This document shows, in pieces, positions 60,448-64,000 of a stretch of DNA of 64,000 nt. The notes under the pieces are model-generated. The model saw only the letters and a list, made by a program, of their open reading frames with translations, was not told where the DNA came from and did not search any database. The stretch's first letter is position 1. Each line of letters opens with the position of its first letter. Origin of the DNA: Qipengyuania sp. SS22. GTDB lineage: Bacteria > Pseudomonadota > Alphaproteobacteria > Sphingomonadales > Sphingomonadaceae. The stretch spans positions 868,001 through 932,000 of the forward strand of contig NZ_CP107048.1 in assembly GCF_025736935.1 (NCBI RefSeq). Direction: 5' to 3'. The position numbers were made by a program, and so were the translations under genes.

Positions 60448-61211
60448 AGGTACTGATGCTTGGCTCGGGCACCTCCACCGGGGTGCCGCGGATTGGCAAT
60501 GACTGGGGCGAGTGCGATCCCGCCGAACCGCGCAACCGGCGCTCGCGCGTTTCGGTGATCGTCGAAAACGACGCCGGCCAGAAGATCCTTGTCGACACCT
60601 CGACCGATCTGCGTGCGCAATTGCTCGGCAACAATATCGAGAAGGTCGATGCGGTCTTCTGGACGCATGACCATGCCGATCATTGCCACGGGATCGATGA
60701 TCTGCGCGTCATGCGCTACGATCGCAGCAATCCCTTGCCGGGCTTCGCGAGCAGCGTGACCTGTGAACGCCTGCGGCGGCGGTTCGACTATGTCTTCGAA
60801 GGCCAGTTCGGTTATCCAACCATGGTATCGCTCAAAGATATCAAGGACGTTCAACTGGTTGCGGGCTTTTCTTTCGATCATGTCGAAATGCCGCACGGCC
60901 CGGTGACGAGTACGGGGTTCCGGTTCGATGCCGATGGAAAATCAATCGTTTATGCGACCGATTTCAGCGAGATAACGCCTGCCATGGTCCGATGCTTCTC
61001 GGGCGCCGATATCCTCGTGGTCGATTGTCTGCGCAGGCGTCCGCATCCAACGCATGCGCATCTCGACATGGCCATCGATTTGGCGCGCAAGGCTAAGGTC
61101 AAGCGGACCGTGTTGACGCATATGGACAAGAGCATGGATTACCGCAGCCTATGCGCGGACGTGCCGGACCATGTGACGGTCGGCTTCGACGGATTGGAGA
61201 TGACCGCGTGA
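60444..61211 (+). CDS. MBL-fold metallohydrolase (PhnP-like)
   Basis: A 255-residue metallo-beta-lactamase-fold protein. GSGTSTGVPRIGNDWGECDP opens it, as in PhnP-like phosphodiesterases; the metal motif is His75, His77, Asp79 and His80 (THDHADHCHG), with further ligands in MPHGPVTSTGF, YATDFSE and LTHMDKSMDY. It is likely a cyclic phosphodiesterase or tRNA-processing-related enzyme. tatD-MBL pairing is conserved in alphaproteobacteria. Starts with GTG overlapping the tatD stop. Confidence 0.92.
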   Translation: MKVLMLGSGTSTGVPRIGNDWGECDPAEPRNRRSRVSVIVENDAGQKILVDTSTDLRAQLLGNNIEKVDAVFWTHDHADHCHGIDDLRVMRYDRSNPLPGFASSVTCERLRRRFDYVFEGQFGYPTMVSLKDIKDVQLVAGFSFDHVEMPHGPVTSTGFRFDADGKSIVYATDFSEITPAMVRCFSGADILVVDCLRRRPHPTHAHLDMAIDLARKAKVKRTVLTHMDKSMDYRSLCADVPDHVTVGFDGLEMTA

Positions 61212-61375
61212 ACGAACACCAGATTGTCTCGCTGATTTCGCTTACGGGCTTCCTGATCCTGGTTGCCGCCGGCTTTCGTGCGCGCGAGCTTGGCTGGAGG
61301 AAGGGCTTTTTCATGGCTGGTGCGTGGGCAGGCATATTCGCGGTGGTGATCCTGTTCATCGATCTCGCGCGCTAA
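61208..61375 (+). CDS. small two-helix membrane protein
   Basis: A 55-residue protein beginning with GTG overlapping the preceding stop (GTGA, 61208-61211), in the same coupling style as its neighbours. It has two hydrophobic helices (IVSLISLTGFLILVAAGF and FFMAGAWAGIFAVVILFI) linked by a basic loop (RARELGWRKG), a hairpin with the loop expected in the cytoplasm. No family is recognised. The conserved overlap is the main reason to accept it. Confidence 0.7.
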   Translation: MNEHQIVSLISLTGFLILVAAGFRARELGWRKGFFMAGAWAGIFAVVILFIDLAR

Positions 61376-61393
61376 AACCGCTCTTAATTTAAC

Positions 61394-61407
61394 ATAATAT
61401 ATATTAT
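61394..61407. promoter_or_regulatory. AT-rich 14-bp palindrome upstream of mazG
   Basis: ATAATAT-ATATTAT is a perfect 14-base palindrome composed only of A and T, in a genome of about 65% GC, and sits within a wider AT-rich stretch (ttaatttaacataa from 61384) in the 107-base gap before mazG. It may be a regulator-binding site or part of a promoter -10 region. Confidence 0.4.
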
Positions 61408-61482
61408 CACACCGGTATTCGCGTCGTGGATGCCGTCTGAGTAGCCCTTCCGAATGCTCCCCCTCGGCGGTAAGTCGTGATC

Positions 61483-62247
61483 ATGTCCAAGCAAACCGAC
61501 CGGCTCCTGGCAATCATGGCGCGCCTGCGCGATCCGCAAACCGGCTGCGAATGGGATACGGCGCAGAATTTCGCGACGATCGCGCCGTATACGATCGAGG
61601 AAGCGTACGAGGTCGCCGATGCGATCGAGCGTGACGATCTGAACGATCTGCGCGGCGAACTTGGCGATCTGTTGTTCCAGGTCGTCTTCCACGCGCGCAT
61701 GGCCGAAGAAGCTGGCGCCTTTACCTATGACGATGTCGTGCGCGACATTGGCGACAAGATGGAAGCACGCCATCCGCATATCTTCGGCGATGAAGGCGGC
61801 GTCGTGGAAGAGAGCCGCTGGGAAGATATCAAGGCAGCCGAGCGCGACGCATCGGGTGCCACCAGCGCGATGGACGGCGTCGCCAAGGCGCTGCCCGCCC
61901 TGCTCCGTTCGCACAAGCTACAGAAACGCGCGGCGCGCGTCGGGTTCGAATGGCCCGATAGCGCGGGTCCGCTCGCAAAACTGAAAGAAGAACTGGCGGA
62001 ACTCGACGAAGCCCAAACCGACGAGGAGCGCCTGCTCGAAGCCGGCGACGTCCTGTTCGTCGCGGTCAATATCGTGCGGCGCTACGGCGTCGATCCGGAA
62101 CAGGCCCTGCGCGCCTCCAATGCCAAATTCGAACGCCGTTTCAAGGTAATGGAACAGCTATCCGAGAACGAAGGCGAAGACTTCGCCGCGCTCGACCTCG
62201 ACCGACAGGAAGAATACTGGCAGCGCGCCAAGCGCGAAACCGGTTAG
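61483..62247 (+). CDS. mazG: nucleoside triphosphate pyrophosphohydrolase
   Basis: A 254-residue two-domain MazG. The N-terminal catalytic region has CEWDTAQNFATIAPYTIEEA and EVADAIERDDLNDLRGELGD-type blocks (EExxE metal helices, GELGDLLFQVVFHARMAEE in part). The second domain (KLKEELAELDEAQTDEERL, EAGDVLFVAVNIVRRYGVD) repeats the motif. It removes (d)NTPs and lowers ppGpp-related stress signals. ATG at 61483 is chosen; GTG 61477 is in frame. Its stop shares TTAG with the convergent hflX gene. Confidence 0.95.
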   Translation: MSKQTDRLLAIMARLRDPQTGCEWDTAQNFATIAPYTIEEAYEVADAIERDDLNDLRGELGDLLFQVVFHARMAEEAGAFTYDDVVRDIGDKMEARHPHIFGDEGGVVEESRWEDIKAAERDASGATSAMDGVAKALPALLRSHKLQKRAARVGFEWPDSAGPLAKLKEELAELDEAQTDEERLLEAGDVLFVAVNIVRRYGVDPEQALRASNAKFERRFKVMEQLSENEGEDFAALDLDRQEEYWQRAKRETG

Positions 62248-63578
62248 GCCAGCGCCTCGTACTGCCCCAGTTCCTTGGGGTTGAGCCGTACGGTGATCTG
62301 CCGCGAACCGCCGTCCTCGGTTTCGATGTCCTCGATCACTTCACCATGCGCGTGCAGCCATGCGATCCTGCGTCCATCGCCCGCCGGAACCTCGAAAGTC
62401 CGCAGCGCGGCGTTACGCGTCAGCATTTCGCCGAGGCGTTCAAGCAGCAGATCCACTCCCTCGCCCGTCAGCGCCGATGTCGCCACGATATCCTCGCCTG
62501 CATCGACCTGTTCGGCCAATTCATCGGCCAGGGCGGGCTCAAGCTGGTCCCATTTGTTCCACACTTCGAGGATCGGGATCGACGAGGCCTCCCCTTCCCC
62601 CTCGATCACATCGAGATCGCGCAGAATCTGCAACACCTGCGCCTTTTGCGCAGCGGTCGAGGGGTTCGAAATATCGCGTATGTGGCAGATGACGTCGGCC
62701 GAGGTGACTTCCTCCAGCGTCGCACGAAAAGCGGCCACTAGCTGTGTCGGGAGATCGGAGATGAAGCCCACCGTATCCGACAGGATCGCCTTCTCCACCC
62801 CCGGCAGGGTAATCGCGCGCATGGTCGGGTCGAGCGTGGCGAATAGCAGGTCTTCCGCCATCACCGCAGCCCCGGTCAGCCGGTTGAACAGCGTAGACTT
62901 GCCCGCATTGGTATAGCCGACCAGTGCCACCACCGGCCATGGCGCACGTTCGCGGCGTTCACGATGCAAGCCGCGCGTCTTGCGGACCTGTTCGAGCTCC
63001 TTGCGCAGCCGCCCCATCCGCTGGCGGATCATCCGGCGGTCGGCCTCGATCTGGGTCTCACCCGGACCGCCGAGGAAGCCGAACCCCCCGCGCTGCCGTT
63101 CAAGGTGGGTCCAGCTGCGCACGAGGCGGCTTTGCTGGTAATCGAGATGCGCGAGCTCGACCTGCAATCGGCCTTCGGCAGTCGCGGCGCGTTCGCCGAA
63201 GATTTCGAGAATCAGTCCGGTCCGGTCGATAACCTTGCGCGCGAGCTTTTCTTCCAGATTGCGCTGCTGGATCGGGCTCAAAGCGCCATCCACGACGACA
63301 AGCTCGGCCTCGTTCTGCTCGCAGGCGATACGGATATTGTCGACCTGGCCCGCGCCGAACAGTAGGTTCGGCCGCACTTCGCGCACCGGGAGCACGAAGC
63401 TGTCGGCAATGGCAATGCCGATCGCCAGCGCAAGCCCCTCGGCTTCGGCAAGCCGCGACTGCGCATCGAGGTCATAGGCCATCCCGCGGATGTCGGGGCA
63501 CACCACCAGTGCCCGCGCCCCGCGCGAAACCTCGCCCATCAGGTCATCGTCGAAGCTCAGCTGTCGTCTTCTTCCCAC
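62244..63578 (-). CDS. hflX: ribosome-rescue GTPase HflX
   Basis: About 444 residues: a GTPase that splits stalled ribosomes under stress. The N-terminal HflX domain (ALVVCPDIR..., [20 protein letters not shown] in part, [13 protein letters not shown]) and the coiled-coil linker ([20 protein letters not shown]) precede the G domain with G1 GYTNAGKS (221-228), G3 [10 protein letters not shown] and G4 NKWD. It follows hfq on the same strand, the classical hfq-hflX order. The start is GTG 63578, which lies within the hfq end; ATG 63539 is the alternative, losing 13 residues. Confidence 0.95.
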   Translation of the reverse strand: MGRRRQLSFDDDLMGEVSRGARALVVCPDIRGMAYDLDAQSRLAEAEGLALAIGIAIADSFVLPVREVRPNLLFGAGQVDNIRIACEQNEAELVVVDGALSPIQQRNLEEKLARKVIDRTGLILEIFGERAATAEGRLQVELAHLDYQQSRLVRSWTHLERQRGGFGFLGGPGETQIEADRRMIRQRMGRLRKELEQVRKTRGLHRERRERAPWPVVALVGYTNAGKSTLFNRLTGAAVMAEDLLFATLDPTMRAITLPGVEKAILSDTVGFISDLPTQLVAAFRATLEEVTSADVICHIRDISNPSTAAQKAQVLQILRDLDVIEGEGEASSIPILEVWNKWDQLEPALADELAEQVDAGEDIVATSALTGEGVDLLLERLGEMLTRNAALRTFEVPAGDGRRIAWLHAHGEVIEDIETEDGGSRQITVRLNPKELGQYEALA

Positions 63579-64000
63579 TCCTCGGTCAGATCGACCGGGG
63601 TGGCTGGCTGGATTGTCGATACGGCGTGCTTATAGGCCAGCTGGACGTAGCCGTCGCGCTCGAGCAGCATGCAGAAAAGGTCGTATGCGGCGATCCGTCC
63701 CTGCAACATGACGCCATTGACCAGAAACATCGTCACTTGCGCTTCGGCCTGGCGCACCCGGCTGAGGAAGACATCCTGCAGCAGGCGCTGCTTGGCGGAC
63801 GATCCCTGGCTGGCGAATTGCGTGGTATCGACCGGCTGCGCGGGCATTATCGTGCTGATCGCATGCTTGTAGACAAGCTGTGACTGGCCATCGCGGCGCA
63901 GCAGGATCGAGAAATTGTCGAACCACGTGACAATGCCCTGAAGCTTGACGCCCTTGACCAGGAACATGGTCACCGGAGCCTTGTTCTTGCGGAGCAGATT
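63557..64000 (-). CDS. hfq: RNA chaperone Hfq with tandem Sm domains (runs off right edge)
   Basis: The frame continues past the window's right end, so the N-terminus is missing (about 147 residues seen). Two Sm domains occur in tandem. The first shows [20 protein letters not shown] and [13 protein letters not shown]; the second, after a ~30-residue linker ([13 protein letters not shown]), shows [20 protein letters not shown] and [13 protein letters not shown]. Both keep the Hfq Sm2 motif YKHAIS/YKHAVS; the second has YDLF where the first has FDNF. The C-terminus is acidic (TEEWEEDDS). A one-polypeptide pair would form an Hfq-like ring from three chains. It is followed by hflX, overlapping or adjacent to its start. 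Confidence 0.93.
   Translation of the reverse strand, partial: NLLRKNKAPVTMFLVKGVKLQGIVTWFDNFSILLRRDGQSQLVYKHAISTIMPAQPVDTTQFASQGSSAKQRLLQDVFLSRVRQAEAQVTMFLVNGVMLQGRIAAYDLFCMLLERDGYVQLAYKHAVSTIQPATPVDLTEEWEEDDS

Overview
The window is a chromosomal segment of a GC-rich alphaproteobacterium. Gene content and order point to Sphingomonadales, most probably Erythrobacteraceae (Erythrobacter, Qipengyuania or a relative). The grounds are a PhaR regulator, HrcA/GrpE beside RNase PH, an mltB-rlpA-dac-tmk-holB-metG-tatD run, a tandem-Sm Hfq, an RpoH-type dnaK promoter, and short palindromic repeats of the kind that leave VIPA.AG or PLPNPSP peptides in reading frames. The assignment is inference; no rRNA or other decisive marker is present. 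The window is densely coding, with no gene-free stretch above 300 bases, one tRNA, no insertion sequence, prophage or CRISPR array.

Layout. 1-2.6 kb: minus-strand MFS exporter (cut by the left edge), PilZ protein and tyrosyl-tRNA synthetase. 2.6-8.2 kb: plus-strand run of a DOMON-like protein, a NamZ-family (DUF1343) protein, a TPR-sulfotransferase, an aspartyl/asparaginyl beta-hydroxylase-like protein and an MFS transporter. 8.3-12 kb: a VWA protein and a MoxR ATPase (minus), separated by a soluble chemotaxis receptor (plus). 12-17.7 kb: a hydrolase-OsmC fusion, a secreted hydrolase, parE and an LpoA-like lipoprotein. 17.7-22.6 kb: rsmI-yraN-gshB-dedA facing xerC-hemW. 22.6-26.3 kb: CAP protein, rdgB-rph, hrcA-grpE. 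26.3-29.6 kb: DUF885 protein, a glycine-zipper lipoprotein, a frameshifted vgr-related metalloprotein and a PCu(A)C copper chaperone. 29.6-35.9 kb: dnaK-dnaJ behind an RpoH-type promoter, a DUF6445 protein and a large patatin-like protein. 35.9-41.6 kb: radA (with a LexA-type box), cvpA, a NifU-like scaffold, an MFS symporter, alr and phaR. 41.6-53.2 kb: proS, rnr, a peroxiredoxin, a universal stress protein, pyruvate dehydrogenase E2 and lipoamide dehydrogenase with small genes between them, a CPA2 antiporter and tRNA-Ser. 53.3-64 kb: a tightly overlapped cell-wall/replication/translation run (mltB to mazG) facing hflX-hfq, where hfq is cut by the right edge.

How the genes work together. Most are housekeeping. 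Protein quality control is grouped (hrcA, grpE, dnaK, dnaJ); peptidoglycan turnover is grouped (MltB-type transglycosylase, RlpA, DD-carboxypeptidase); nucleotide sanitation (rdgB, mazG) and RNA metabolism (rph, rnr, hfq, hflX, rsmI) recur. Many genes are translationally coupled through ATGA, GTGA or TAATG overlaps, and four convergent pairs share a 4-base stop overlap (TTAG or CTAG).

The least ordinary signals are: a DUF559 (Vsr-like) nuclease gene bracketed by two near-identical direct palindromic repeats; a 75-base inverted-repeat element inserted in frame in the linker of the E2 gene; an Hfq with two Sm domains; a one-base frameshift in the vgr-related gene; an adjacent TPR-sulfotransferase and beta-hydroxylase pair; and several regulatory sites (RpoH promoter and leader hairpin of dnaK, LexA-type box before radA, inverted repeat before phaR, AT-rich palindrome before mazG).
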